Below are positions 51,837 to 63,185 of a stretch of 64,000 nucleotides of DNA, one piece after another. The notes below the pieces were generated by a model. The model was not told the DNA's origin, searched no databases, and saw only the letters and a list, made by a program, of their open reading frames with translations. The translations under genes were made by a program, and so were the position numbers. Numbering within the stretch: the stretch's first letter is position 1; each line of letters opens with the position of its first letter. Source of the stretch: Parvibaculum sp002684405 (GTDB lineage Bacteria > Pseudomonadota > Alphaproteobacteria > Parvibaculales > Parvibaculaceae); assembly GCA_965140395.1 (NCBI GenBank), contig OZ223205.1, forward strand, positions 1 through 64,000, written 5' to 3'.

Positions 51837-52784
51837 ATGACCGATATTGTGACGAGCACCGGCGCCGGGCACCGCATTTTCGACCGTGCCGGCCTCAGAC
51901 GCCACCGCGACCGCGCCGCCGGAAATTTTGCCGGCTACGACTTTCTCCTCACCCGGACGATGGAGGAAGTGAGCGAACGCCTGCTCCACACCAACCGGAC
52001 CTTTCCGCTGGCGCTCGATCTCGGCAGCCATGACGGCGCGCTGGGCCGGGCGGTGCTTCCGCCGGAAAAGATCGGCGGCATCGTCTCCGCCGACCTCTCG
52101 CTTGCCATGGTGAAGGGAGCGCCCGGCGCCCGTCTCGTCGCCGATGAGGAGTTTCTGCCCTTTGCGGGCGAAACCTTCGATCTCGCCACCAGCATTCTCT
52201 CGCTGCACTGGGTGAACGACCTGCCCGGCGCGCTCATCCAGCTACGCCGCGCGCTGAAACCCGACGGCTTGTTCATCGGCGCTTTTTTCGGCGGCGAGAC
52301 GCTGACCGAATTGCGCCAGTCGCTGGCGGATGCGGAAATCGAAATCGAGGGCGGCCTGTCGCCGCGCGTCTCGCCTTTCGCCGATCTGCGCGATGTGGGG
52401 GGACTGCTGCAACGCGCGGGCTTTGCCCTGCCGGTCGTCGATTCCGACCGCGTGACCGTGCGCTACGACAATGCGCTGAAGCTGATGGCCGATCTGCGCG
52501 GCATGGGCGAAACCAATGCGCTGGCGGAGCGCCGCCGCCAGCCGATGAAGCGGCGCACGCTGTTTCGAGCCGCCGAAATCTATGCGGAGAAATTCGGCCT
52601 GCCCGACGGACGCATCCCCGCCACCTTCGAAATCGTGACGGCGACAGGCTGGGCGCCGCATGAAACCCAGCAGCAACCGCTCCGGCCCGGCAGCGCCACG
52701 CACAGCATGGCCGAGGCGCTCGGTACGAAAGAACAGACGGCGGGCGAGAAGGCCCCGTTCGGAAACCCGCCCGGAAAGAAGTGA
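51837..52784 (+). CDS. SAM-dependent methyltransferase, NDUFAF5/BioC-like
   Basis: 315 residues. Opens with IFDRAGLRRHRDRAA, then SAM motif ALDLGSHDGALGRAVLP, post-motif SLHWVNDLPGAL and GLFIGAFFGGETLTELR. These features match alphaproteobacterial homologues of mitochondrial NDUFAF5, a complex I assembly factor, and are related to BioC. Which job it does here is not decided by sequence. ATG 51837 chosen; divergent from comF. Confidence 0.85.
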   Translation: MTDIVTSTGAGHRIFDRAGLRRHRDRAAGNFAGYDFLLTRTMEEVSERLLHTNRTFPLALDLGSHDGALGRAVLPPEKIGGIVSADLSLAMVKGAPGARLVADEEFLPFAGETFDLATSILSLHWVNDLPGALIQLRRALKPDGLFIGAFFGGETLTELRQSLADAEIEIEGGLSPRVSPFADLRDVGGLLQRAGFALPVVDSDRVTVRYDNALKLMADLRGMGETNALAERRRQPMKRRTLFRAAEIYAEKFGLPDGRIPATFEIVTATGWAPHETQQQPLRPGSATHSMAEALGTKEQTAGEKAPFGNPPGKK

Positions 52785-52788
52785 CGCG

Positions 52789-52968
52789 TCAGCCGGCCAC
52801 CGCGTCTGCGATACGCTGGAAGAGATCGACCATCACGGTACCGCCCAGCGTATAGACCGTCGATGAAATCGCCGCCGCGATCAGACTGGCGATCAACGCA
52901 TATTCGATCGCCGTCGCCCCGCCTTGATCGCGCCCGAAACGCCCAAGAAACTTCGTCAGCCTGCCCAT
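52789..52968 (-). CDS. Flp-family type IVb pilin
   Basis: A 59-residue protein, found by reading the strand directly: MGRLTKFLGRFGRDQGGATA followed by IEYALIASLIAAAISSTVYT. The motif GGATAIEYALIA is the hallmark of Flp pilins: prepilin peptidase cuts after Gly-Gly or nearby and the Glu at position five of the mature part is kept. GAGGTG lies upstream. No cpa/tad assembly genes are in this window, so it is an orphan copy that would need machinery elsewhere. Confidence 0.88.
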   Translation of the reverse strand: MGRLTKFLGRFGRDQGGATAIEYALIASLIAAAISSTVYTLGGTVMVDLFQRIADAVAG

Positions 52969-53003
52969 CGCTCACCCCACCTCTACACAGGCGCCGGCGA
53001 AGC

Positions 53004-53414
53004 TCACATGAGCAGATCGCGCAGCGCCGCCACCAGCGGTTCATCCGCCGGCGGCATTGGATAATCCCGCATCCGGTTCGGCCTGACCCAGTTGAGCTCC
53101 TGCCCTTCCAGCGGCTGAACCCTGCCCTCCCAGCGCCGGCATACGTAAAGCGGCATCAGAAGGTGAAACGTCTCATAGGCATGGCTCGCAAAGGAAAGTG
53201 GCGCGAGACAGGCCTCCGTCACATCGATACCCAGTTCCTCCTGCAATTCCCGGATCAGCGAAGCTTCGGGCGTTTCACCCGCCTCCACCTTGCCGCCCGG
53301 GAACTCCCAGAGGCCCGCCATGGGCTTGCCCTCCGGCCGCTTGGCCATCAGCACCCGCCCATCGGCATCGACCAGCGCGCAGGCGGCCACGAGCACAATC
53401 TTCGTTTCGCTCAT
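53004..53414 (-). CDS. mutT: NUDIX hydrolase, 8-oxo-dGTP diphosphatase
   Basis: 136 residues with the full NUDIX box in GGKVEAGETPEASLIRELQEELGI (G-x5-E-x7-REL-x-EE-x-G), and FPGG before it. Family MutT cleans oxidised guanine nucleotides. In many alphaproteobacteria it lies beside argJ, as here, 128 bases downstream of it on the same strand. Confidence 0.93.
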   Translation of the reverse strand: MSETKIVLVAACALVDADGRVLMAKRPEGKPMAGLWEFPGGKVEAGETPEASLIRELQEELGIDVTEACLAPLSFASHAYETFHLLMPLYVCRRWEGRVQPLEGQELNWVRPNRMRDYPMPPADEPLVAALRDLLM

Positions 53415-53525
53415 GCGTTCACGCGCTCCTCATATCATCGGGAAACGGAGTTAATTTCAGACACACGGACCGGCCGGACCCCGGCAAAACCGCGATCAGG
53501 GTAAATGCCGGGTTAAGCATGTCGC

Positions 53526-53541
53526 ACCCCGTCTGCGGGGT
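53526..53541 (-). terminator. Hairpin after argJ
   Basis: ACCCCG-TCTG-CGGGGT directly after the argJ stop codon. No T-run follows, so it is a weak terminator or an mRNA-stabilising stem. Confidence 0.4.
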
Positions 53542-53542
53542 C

Positions 53543-55027
53543 CTAGCTGCGATAATCCGCATTGATGCTGATATATTGATGCGTCAGATCGCATGTCCAC
53601 ACCGTGGCCGTGGCCTTGCCAACACCGACATCGACGGCAATGTCGATCTCCTGCCCCTTCATGTGCCGGGCCACGGGCGCCTCGTCGAAATCGGGCACGG
53701 CCTGACCGTTCTTGGCCACGTCGACACCGCCGACCCGGATCACGAGCTTATCCCGGTCGGCCGCCTCGCCAGACTTGCCGACCGCCATCACGATGCGCCC
53801 CCAATTGGCGTCCTCGCCCGCGACCGCCGTTTTCACCAGCGGCGAATTGGCGATCGCCATGGCAATGCGCCGCGCCGCCTGATGGCTCTCCGCGCCGCTC
53901 ACCGTGACCTGGACGAATTTCGTGGCGCCCTCGCCATCCCTCACCACCTGATGCGCGAGATCGAGCATCAGCTCGTGCAGCGCCCGGCGGAATTCCCGCA
54001 ATTTGGGATCGCCCGCCCGGCGGACCGGCGTGGCATCCTTCATCGCGGCGCCGGTGGCAAACAGCATCACGCTGTCGCTGGTCGAGGTGTCGCTGTCGAC
54101 CGTAATGGCGTTGAAACTATCGCGCGTTCCGAGCATCAACAGCGTCTGCAGCGTTTCGCGCGACAGCGCCGCATCGGTAAAGATGAAGACGAGCATGGTC
54201 GCCAGATCCGGCGCGATCATGCCCGAACCCTTGGCGATGCCGTTGATGGTCACCTCCGCATCGCCCACCTTGCAGCGCCGGGTGGCAAGCTTCGGATAGG
54301 TATCGGTGGTCATGATGGCGCGCGCCGCGGCATCCCAATTGTCGGGCCGCGCATCGTTGAGCGCGGTCTCGATACCGGCCACCACGGGCGCGGGGTCCAT
54401 CGGAACGCCGATCACGCCGGTGGAGGCGATGAAAACATCCCTTTGCCGGCAATTGCCCGCATTGGCGGCGGCCGCCGCCGTCGCCTTAACCGTCTGGACG
54501 CCGGCCTTGCCGGTAAAGGCGTTGGAATTGCCGGAATTGACGACAAGCATCCGCCCGAGACCGCCATCTTCAAGATTGCCCCGGCACCAGTCCACCGGCG
54601 CGGACGCCGTCTTGGAGGTCGTAAAGACGCCCGCGGCCTGCGTACCGTCCGTCATGCGCACGACCAGAAGATCGGTCCGGTTCTTGTATTTGATGCCCGC
54701 CGCCACGGTCCCGAGCTCCACGCCCTCGATCGGCGGAAGCGCCGGATAGCTCTTGGGCGCAAGCGGGGAAACGGCGGGCGCTTCCTTCTTCTTGGCGGCG
54801 GCGGTCTTGCTCTTCGCCTTGGGCGCGGGCTTTTTCTTGACGGGCTTCTTCTTTGCGACCGGCGTGGCCGCGGTCGCTTTGACGGTCTTGCGCGTCGCCC
54901 GGGTCTGCTTGGCCCGGCTATGGGGCTTCGCCTTCACCCGCGGCTTGGCTTTCGCCTTGCCGCTGACCTTCTTGCGGGGTTTGACAGAAGTTTTCGTGCC
55001 ACTCCGGCTGGTCGTCTTCACTGTCAT
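53543..55027 (-). CDS. argJ: Glutamate N-acetyltransferase/amino-acid N-acetyltransferase with histone-H1-like tail
   Basis: 494 residues. From about residue 95 it is a complete ArgJ: it starts PLAPKSYPALPPIEGVELGTV, has the self-cleavage/nucleophile site ATML (T277) and ends with ISINADYRS. ArgJ recycles the acetyl group in arginine synthesis. Residues 1-84 are an extra tail with 31 Lys or Arg and no acidic residue before E82, made of Lys/Ala/Pro/Thr like histone H1 or the HC1-type bacterial proteins. Most ArgJ lack this. Start ATG 55027 is the only reasonable long start; a shorter ATG would fall inside the enzyme. Confidence 0.93.
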   Translation of the reverse strand: MTVKTTSRSGTKTSVKPRKKVSGKAKAKPRVKAKPHSRAKQTRATRKTVKATAATPVAKKKPVKKKPAPKAKSKTAAAKKKEAPAVSPLAPKSYPALPPIEGVELGTVAAGIKYKNRTDLLVVRMTDGTQAAGVFTTSKTASAPVDWCRGNLEDGGLGRMLVVNSGNSNAFTGKAGVQTVKATAAAAANAGNCRQRDVFIASTGVIGVPMDPAPVVAGIETALNDARPDNWDAAARAIMTTDTYPKLATRRCKVGDAEVTINGIAKGSGMIAPDLATMLVFIFTDAALSRETLQTLLMLGTRDSFNAITVDSDTSTSDSVMLFATGAAMKDATPVRRAGDPKLREFRRALHELMLDLAHQVVRDGEGATKFVQVTVSGAESHQAARRIAMAIANSPLVKTAVAGEDANWGRIVMAVGKSGEAADRDKLVIRVGGVDVAKNGQAVPDFDEAPVARHMKGQEIDIAVDVGVGKATATVWTCDLTHQYISINADYRS

Positions 55028-55133
55028 GTGCCGTCTGCCCCTCGTCGCGCCGCTATCCGTGTCGGATCGCTGCTGTCCTGCCGCCCGTCGCCGGGCGCGC
55101 TTCGATTCGAACTATCGTTTCTATCTACAGCAA

Positions 55134-56054
55134 TCAGGGCGCGTCCGGAACAATCTGCGGCTGGGAGGGGTTGGCCCGGACCTCATCGCCATTCGCGCCG
55201 ACGATTTCGATATCGGCCTTGGCCCGCATCTCCTTCATGAGCTTCTGGCCTTCCTCCTGCGCCAGACCGCGAATGACGTCCTGCCGGGCTTCCTTGAGCG
55301 TGGGCTTCTTCACGTCGCGCATCTCCAGAAGCTTGATCACATGCCAGCCGAACTGGGTCTTGACCGGATCGGAAACCTCGCCGGTCTTCATCTTGAACAC
55401 CGCATCGCCAAAGGCGGGCACGACATCGCCCTTCTTGAACCAGCCGAGATCGCCGCCATTGCCCGCGCTGGGGCCCTTGGAGAATTCCTTGGCGACATCC
55501 TTGAAACTCTTTCCGTTCTTCAGCTCGGCTTCCACCTTCTGCGCCTCTTCCTTGCTGGGCACGAGAATATGCTCCGCATGCGCTTCCTGCTGGGCGGGGG
55601 CGTCGGCGATATTCTTCTGGTAATAGGCCTCGATCGCCTTTTCGGTGATCCGGTCCTGCATCAGCTGCAGCCAGTAAAAATCACGCAGCGCCTTCTCCTG
55701 CGCATACTCGATCCGCCGTTTGGCGCCCGGATCGTCGGCCACATGCTTCTTGCGGGCCGTCTCGGCGACCACCTTACGGTCGATCAGCGCGCTGAGCAGA
55801 TACTGAAAGCGCATCTTCTCCGAAACGCCCTGAAGCGACGATCCCATCTCCTCGTCGGCCAGTGCCACATCGGCATAGGTGATCGGGCTGCCATTCACCT
55901 TCGCAATGACGTCGGTGGGTTCGGGCGCCTGCCCGGCGCCGGGCGCGGGGACCGCGGCGGGCTCGGCCGCCATGGCATGCCCGCCCGAAAGAAGGAGGGA
56001 CACACTCAGCGCGGAAGCGGCGAGAGCAACGGGAATAGTGCGAAAGGCAAACAT
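55134..56054 (-). CDS. Periplasmic parvulin-type peptidyl-prolyl isomerase
   Basis: 306 residues. Signal peptide (to about residue 29), N-terminal SurA-like helical region (VIAKVNGSPITYADVALA), then a parvulin domain (about 155-250): EAHAEHILVPSKEEAQ, FSKGPSAGNGGDLGWF, VSDPVKTQFGWHVIKL. A helper for folding exported proteins, between argJ and the divergent secA gene. Confidence 0.93.
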   Translation of the reverse strand: MFAFRTIPVALAASALSVSLLLSGGHAMAAEPAAVPAPGAGQAPEPTDVIAKVNGSPITYADVALADEEMGSSLQGVSEKMRFQYLLSALIDRKVVAETARKKHVADDPGAKRRIEYAQEKALRDFYWLQLMQDRITEKAIEAYYQKNIADAPAQQEAHAEHILVPSKEEAQKVEAELKNGKSFKDVAKEFSKGPSAGNGGDLGWFKKGDVVPAFGDAVFKMKTGEVSDPVKTQFGWHVIKLLEMRDVKKPTLKEARQDVIRGLAQEEGQKLMKEMRAKADIEIVGANGDEVRANPSQPQIVPDAP

Positions 56055-56428
56055 GACAGGACTTTCATATTTCGGGATGTGCGGCGCGGGCCCTGCGCCC
56101 GGATGGCGACCGACCCGCGTAAAAACGGGAATCTGCGGCCGAAAAGGGCCCGAATTGTGACAATTCGCCCGCCTGCCGGGCGTGGGGCGCGATCATGGAC
56201 CGCACCCCATGCGCGCACAAGGAGGTTTGTGGGGCCGACACCTCCCGCCGAGCCCCCGCCGTTACATTGACAAGAAATTGAGGCCCCCTTACATCTCCCT
56301 TGGCTTTCTGCCTTGGAAGGGGATCTGGGCTCCGGGGCAAGGTAAGGGTCTTGAGGGCCTGGCCGCCGGAAAGCCTATCCCGCATGCCCGGCCGCAATCG
56401 ATGGCACAGCGCAAGAGGATTTGACCTG
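56055..56428. other. Divergent interval between the parvulin gene and secA
   Basis: 374 bases with no gene. It holds a candidate secA promoter (56267-56294) and a leader of about 130 bases. I see no SecM-like leader peptide with ribosome site. Confidence 0.5.
56267..56294 (+). promoter_or_regulatory. Candidate sigma70 promoter of secA
   Basis: TTGACA (56267-56272), 16 bases, TTACAT (56289-56294). The -35 is perfect; the -10 is fair. Confidence 0.4.
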
Positions 56429-59158
<2,730 letters not shown>

Positions 59159-59178
59159 GACGCCCCGGACGGAATAAA

Positions 59179-59216
59179 AAACGCCCGCCCTCGAAAGAGA
59201 GCGGGCGTTTCTTTTT
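59179..59216 (+). terminator. Terminator of secA
   Basis: AAACGCCCGC and GCGGGCGTTT as arms, an inner CTC-GAAA-GAG tetraloop hairpin, then TTCTTTTT. With A-runs on the other side it can also end the convergent MFS gene. Confidence 0.9.
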
Positions 59217-59231
59217 CAACGGCAGCCTTTA

Positions 59232-60590
59232 TCAGGCGGCGGCATGTGCCTTTTTCAGCTTTGCCACGTCCTGCTCATAGGTCAGGCCGGCCCAGTAGTA
59301 ATGCACCGCCGCCCAGACGCCGAGGAAGCTCGTGATCAACAGCGACCAGCGCAGGCTCTCCACACCGAAATAGGGCTCCAACTGATCCGAGAGGAACCCG
59401 ACCGTCAGAGGACCGAAGCCCAGCGCGATGAAGTTGAGCACGAAGAGCATCACGGCGGAGGCCAGCGAGCGCATGTGAAGCGGCGTCAGGCTCTGGATCA
59501 TGGCGAAGCTCGGGCCGAGATAGAACGCACCCAGCAGCATCGACACGACATAGACCGGCACCATGATGTCGAGATTGGACGAGCTGTAGAACACGATGAA
59601 GAGCGGCATGCCGACAATCTTGGCGACCGCGATCACCCATGCGTTCCAGCGCATATCCTTGCGCGACAGCCGGTCGGCGAGGAAACCGCCAATCAGGGCG
59701 CCGATGCCGCCGACTAAACCCGCCGTCAGACCGAAGATAAGACCGATCTGTTGCTCGCCGAGCCCAAGGCTGCGGCGGAAGAAGGACGGTCCGAAAATCA
59801 GTCCGCCATAGCCGACGAAGGACACGAGCGTGAGGCCGATAATGATGTGCCGCGCCGACCGCGTATGCCAGAGATGCACGAAGACCTGCCACAGATTGCC
59901 GGCATAGCGCTTCGTCTGGGCGAACAGGCTTCCCTTCTGCCTTTCCTCCACGACATGCGTGAGGCCGTCGACCTGGCCGCGAACGGGCTCCTGGATGGTG
60001 AAGCGCACCAGCGCCGCAATGATGAGCCCCGGCAGACCGACCACGAAAAAGGTTTCGCGCCAGCCATAATGCTGCACCACATAACCGCCGAGGATGAGCC
60101 CGATCATCGCCCCGGCATAAACGCCGACCGAATAGAAGGACATGGCGGTGGAGCGCTGCGCTTCCGGATAAAGGTCGGCGATCATCGAATGGGAAGGCGG
60201 GCTCGATCCGGCCTCGCCGATGCCGACACCGATGCGCGCCGCCAGCAGATGGGAGAAGCTGCCCGCCATGCCGCAGGCCGCCGTCATGCCCGACCAGATG
60301 GTGACGGCCAGCGCGACAATGTTGCGGCGGTTTCCGCGATCCGCCCACATGGCGATGGGAACGCCGAGCGTAGCGTAAAAAAGCGCGAAGACGAGCCCCC
60401 CCATCAGGCCGAGCATCGTGTCGCTCACATCGAAAGCCGCCTTGATGGAAGGCATGAGGATATTGACGATGCCGCGATCCACATGGCTCGACGTATAGGC
60501 GAGCGTCAGGATGATGAGTGCGTAATGTTTTGAAAGCCCCCCGGCGCGCGCTGCCGTTGCGGGCGCGGCCTTGACCGACTGCTCAGCCAT
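59232..60590 (-). CDS. MFS transporter, spinster type
   Basis: 452 residues, twelve predicted membrane helices. MFS motif A after TM2 is GVPIAMWADRGNRRN; SSHVDRGIVN in TM1 and GIGEAGSSPPSHSMIADLYP in TM4-5 are typical of the spinster-like group. Substrate unknown. It is divergent from two epoxide hydrolase genes, so it may import or export a related hydrophobic acid or alcohol; this is only context. Confidence 0.88.
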   Translation of the reverse strand: MAEQSVKAAPATAARAGGLSKHYALIILTLAYTSSHVDRGIVNILMPSIKAAFDVSDTMLGLMGGLVFALFYATLGVPIAMWADRGNRRNIVALAVTIWSGMTAACGMAGSFSHLLAARIGVGIGEAGSSPPSHSMIADLYPEAQRSTAMSFYSVGVYAGAMIGLILGGYVVQHYGWRETFFVVGLPGLIIAALVRFTIQEPVRGQVDGLTHVVEERQKGSLFAQTKRYAGNLWQVFVHLWHTRSARHIIIGLTLVSFVGYGGLIFGPSFFRRSLGLGEQQIGLIFGLTAGLVGGIGALIGGFLADRLSRKDMRWNAWVIAVAKIVGMPLFIVFYSSSNLDIMVPVYVVSMLLGAFYLGPSFAMIQSLTPLHMRSLASAVMLFVLNFIALGFGPLTVGFLSDQLEPYFGVESLRWSLLITSFLGVWAAVHYYWAGLTYEQDVAKLKKAHAAA

Positions 60591-60754
60591 ATTTTCTCCC
60601 CGGAAATGTATTTTTGTTTCTTGACCATCACATTAGAGAGGCCCCAACGCTGCGGCAATCTTTGCTGCAGGCTTCGCCGCTTGCGGCACCCCGCAGCGCT
60701 GCCATAATCGGCGCGCCGACAGAAGCAAAACGACAAAGGCATAAGGGAGAAATC

Positions 60755-61945
60755 ATGGGCGCGCCGCAACCCTTCACCATCGACATTCCGCAAGCCGGAA
60801 TAGACGCCATCATGGAGCGCGTACGCGCCTATGAGTGGCACGAGATGCCAGCCATCGAAGAAGGCGGCGATCGCTGGGCCTATGGCACGGACATGGCCTA
60901 TATGCGTGAACTATGCACCTATTGGCTGAACGATTATGACTGGCGCGCGGCGGAAAAACGCCTGAACGCCTTTCCCCAGTTCATCGCCAATGTCGACGGC
61001 CTCGATATCCACTTCGTTCACGTGAAAGGCTCGGGCAGCTCGCCGGAGACGCTTCTTCTCACCCATGGCTGGCCGGGCTCCATCTTCGAGTTCTACGACG
61101 TGATTGAGCCGCTCGCGCATCCGGAGAAATTCGGCGGCAACGCGGAAGACGGCATCAACCTCGTCATCCCCTCGCTCCCCGGCTATGCCTTTTCCGGCAA
61201 GCCCGCAAAACCCATGGGACCGCGCGCAACCGCCGCGCTGTGGGACAAGCTGATGCGCGACGTGCTGGGCTACGACAGCTACATCGCGCAGGGCGGCGAC
61301 TGGGGCTCGGTCGTCACCGGCTGGATCGGCTATGAGCACGGAACCGACAAGCAGGGCGGCTGCAAGGCCATCCACATCAATATGAACGGGCTTCGCGTTC
61401 CCGCCCTCCCCGAAACGGACGAGGAAAAGGCCTGGGCGGAAGCCGCCGGCGCGGCCTTCGGCATCGACGGCGCCTATATGCAGATCCAGATGACGAAGCC
61501 GCTGACGCTCTCCTACGCCATGATGGACAGCCCCGTCGGCGCGGCGGCGTGGATCGTCGAGAAGTTCCACTCCTGGTCGGACCGCACCCATGGCGAGGTG
61601 CCCGGTCATCTGGAAAACGCCCTCTCCAAGGATGCGATGCTGACCGACATCATGATCTATCTCGTGAGCCGCAGTTTCGGCAGTGCCATCTGGTTCTATC
61701 GCGGCATGATGGAAGAAGGCGGCGTCAACATGGCGCCGGGCACGAAGGTCGAAATCCCGACCGGCATGGCGAAGTTCCCTCAGGAAGCGACCGCCTATTG
61801 CATCGGCCCGCGCAGCTATATGGAAAAGGGCTTCAACATCGTGCACTGGTCCGAGCCCGAGCGCGGAGGCCACTTCGCCGCCTGGGAAACGGGGCGCCTT
61901 TTCGCCGATGAAGTGATGAGCTTCGTGAAAAAGATCAAAGGCTGA
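60755..61945 (+). CDS. Epoxide hydrolase, EHN group
   Basis: 396 residues. N-terminal EHN domain (about 5-110: YEWHEMPAIEEGGDRWAYGT) and alpha/beta-hydrolase fold: oxyanion motif HGWPGS, nucleophile D182 in GGDWGS, catalytic H373 in GGHFAAWE. Hydrates epoxides to diols. Start at 60755 is fixed by AAGGGAGA upstream. Followed five bases later by a second gene of the same family. Confidence 0.92.
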   Translation: MGAPQPFTIDIPQAGIDAIMERVRAYEWHEMPAIEEGGDRWAYGTDMAYMRELCTYWLNDYDWRAAEKRLNAFPQFIANVDGLDIHFVHVKGSGSSPETLLLTHGWPGSIFEFYDVIEPLAHPEKFGGNAEDGINLVIPSLPGYAFSGKPAKPMGPRATAALWDKLMRDVLGYDSYIAQGGDWGSVVTGWIGYEHGTDKQGGCKAIHINMNGLRVPALPETDEEKAWAEAAGAAFGIDGAYMQIQMTKPLTLSYAMMDSPVGAAAWIVEKFHSWSDRTHGEVPGHLENALSKDAMLTDIMIYLVSRSFGSAIWFYRGMMEEGGVNMAPGTKVEIPTGMAKFPQEATAYCIGPRSYMEKGFNIVHWSEPERGGHFAAWETGRLFADEVMSFVKKIKG

Positions 61946-61950
61946 AACGC

Positions 61951-63165
61951 ATGACGCATCGAACCGTTCCCGCCGACCCGTTTACGGTTCACATTGCCGA
62001 GGAGGAGGTAGAAGACCTGCGCCGCCGCCTGCAGCGCACGCGCTTCCCGAACGAACCGGCAGGCAACCGCCATTGGGAATACGGCACCAGCCTTCCCTAT
62101 ATGGAAAAGCTGGTGTCCTACTGGCGCGACGATTTCGACTGGCGCGTAGCGGAGGAAAAACTCAACCGCTTTCCCCAGTTCCGCGCAACCTTCACCGACG
62201 ATGAGGGCGAGGATCATACGATCCACTTCATCTATGAGCGCGGGACGAAGACGGATGGCGGTCCCGATCCGATCCCGCTCGTCATGACGCATGGCTGGCC
62301 GTCCACCTTTCGCGAGTTCCTCGATGTGGTGGAACCGCTCGCCCATCCCGAGCGCTTCGGACGGAAAGGCCCCGCCTTCGACGTCATCGTTCCCTCGCTT
62401 GTCGGCTACGGCTTTTCCTCGCTGCCGCGAAAGCCCATCGGCCCCGCCGCCATTGCCGATCTCTGGCATCGTCTGATGACGGAATGTCTGGGCTATGACA
62501 CATATGCAGCACAGGCCGGCGACTGGGGCAGCTTCGTCACGTCGCGCCTCGCCCTCCAGCACCCCGATGCGGTGCGCGCCATCCATCTCACCATGCTGCC
62601 GCTGCGCCCCACCCTCAAGGACGAGAGCCAGAAGCCGGTCAGCGACGAAGAGTCGAAATGGATCGGGGAGATGCAAAGCTGGTGGCGGCAGGAAGAAGGC
62701 TATCGCTCCATCCAGTCCACCAAACCCATGGCGCTTGCCTTCGGCCTGATGGACAGCCCCGCCGGACTGGCAGGCTGGCTTGCCGATAAATATTACCGTC
62801 TCGGCGACACCGACAAGACCGATACGATAGACGGGATGGAACGGCGCTTTCCCTATGACGACATTCTGACCCAGCTCTCGATCTACTGGTTCACCGGCAC
62901 GATCAACAGCGCCAACACGCTCTACAAGGCCGGCCCCGCCGAAGGCTCTCACCAGCTGAAGCCCGGCGAGCGCGTCACTGTGCCTGTGGCCTATTCGGAA
63001 TATCCGATCGACGTGCTGCCGGTGACGCCGCGCTCATGGGCCGAGCGCAGCTACAATATCGTTCGTTGGCGGATCATGGAGAAAGGCGGCCATTTCGCCG
63101 CCATGGAAGAGCCGGACTATTTCGCCGACGATGTGCGCGAGGCGTTCGCGGAGATGCTGAAGTAG
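61951..63165 (+). CDS. Second epoxide hydrolase, EHN group
   Basis: 404 residues with the same domain order: EHN part (FPNEPAGNRHWEYGTSLPYM), HGWPSTFREF, nucleophile D191 in AGDWGS and H381 in GGHFAAMEEP. It differs from its neighbour in most other positions and the oxyanion Gly-Ser is Ser-Thr, so the two probably prefer different epoxides. Translated with the first gene from one mRNA. Confidence 0.92.
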   Translation: MTHRTVPADPFTVHIAEEEVEDLRRRLQRTRFPNEPAGNRHWEYGTSLPYMEKLVSYWRDDFDWRVAEEKLNRFPQFRATFTDDEGEDHTIHFIYERGTKTDGGPDPIPLVMTHGWPSTFREFLDVVEPLAHPERFGRKGPAFDVIVPSLVGYGFSSLPRKPIGPAAIADLWHRLMTECLGYDTYAAQAGDWGSFVTSRLALQHPDAVRAIHLTMLPLRPTLKDESQKPVSDEESKWIGEMQSWWRQEEGYRSIQSTKPMALAFGLMDSPAGLAGWLADKYYRLGDTDKTDTIDGMERRFPYDDILTQLSIYWFTGTINSANTLYKAGPAEGSHQLKPGERVTVPVAYSEYPIDVLPVTPRSWAERSYNIVRWRIMEKGGHFAAMEEPDYFADDVREAFAEMLK

Positions 63166-63185
63166 CGCCGCTCAGGCGATCCCCT

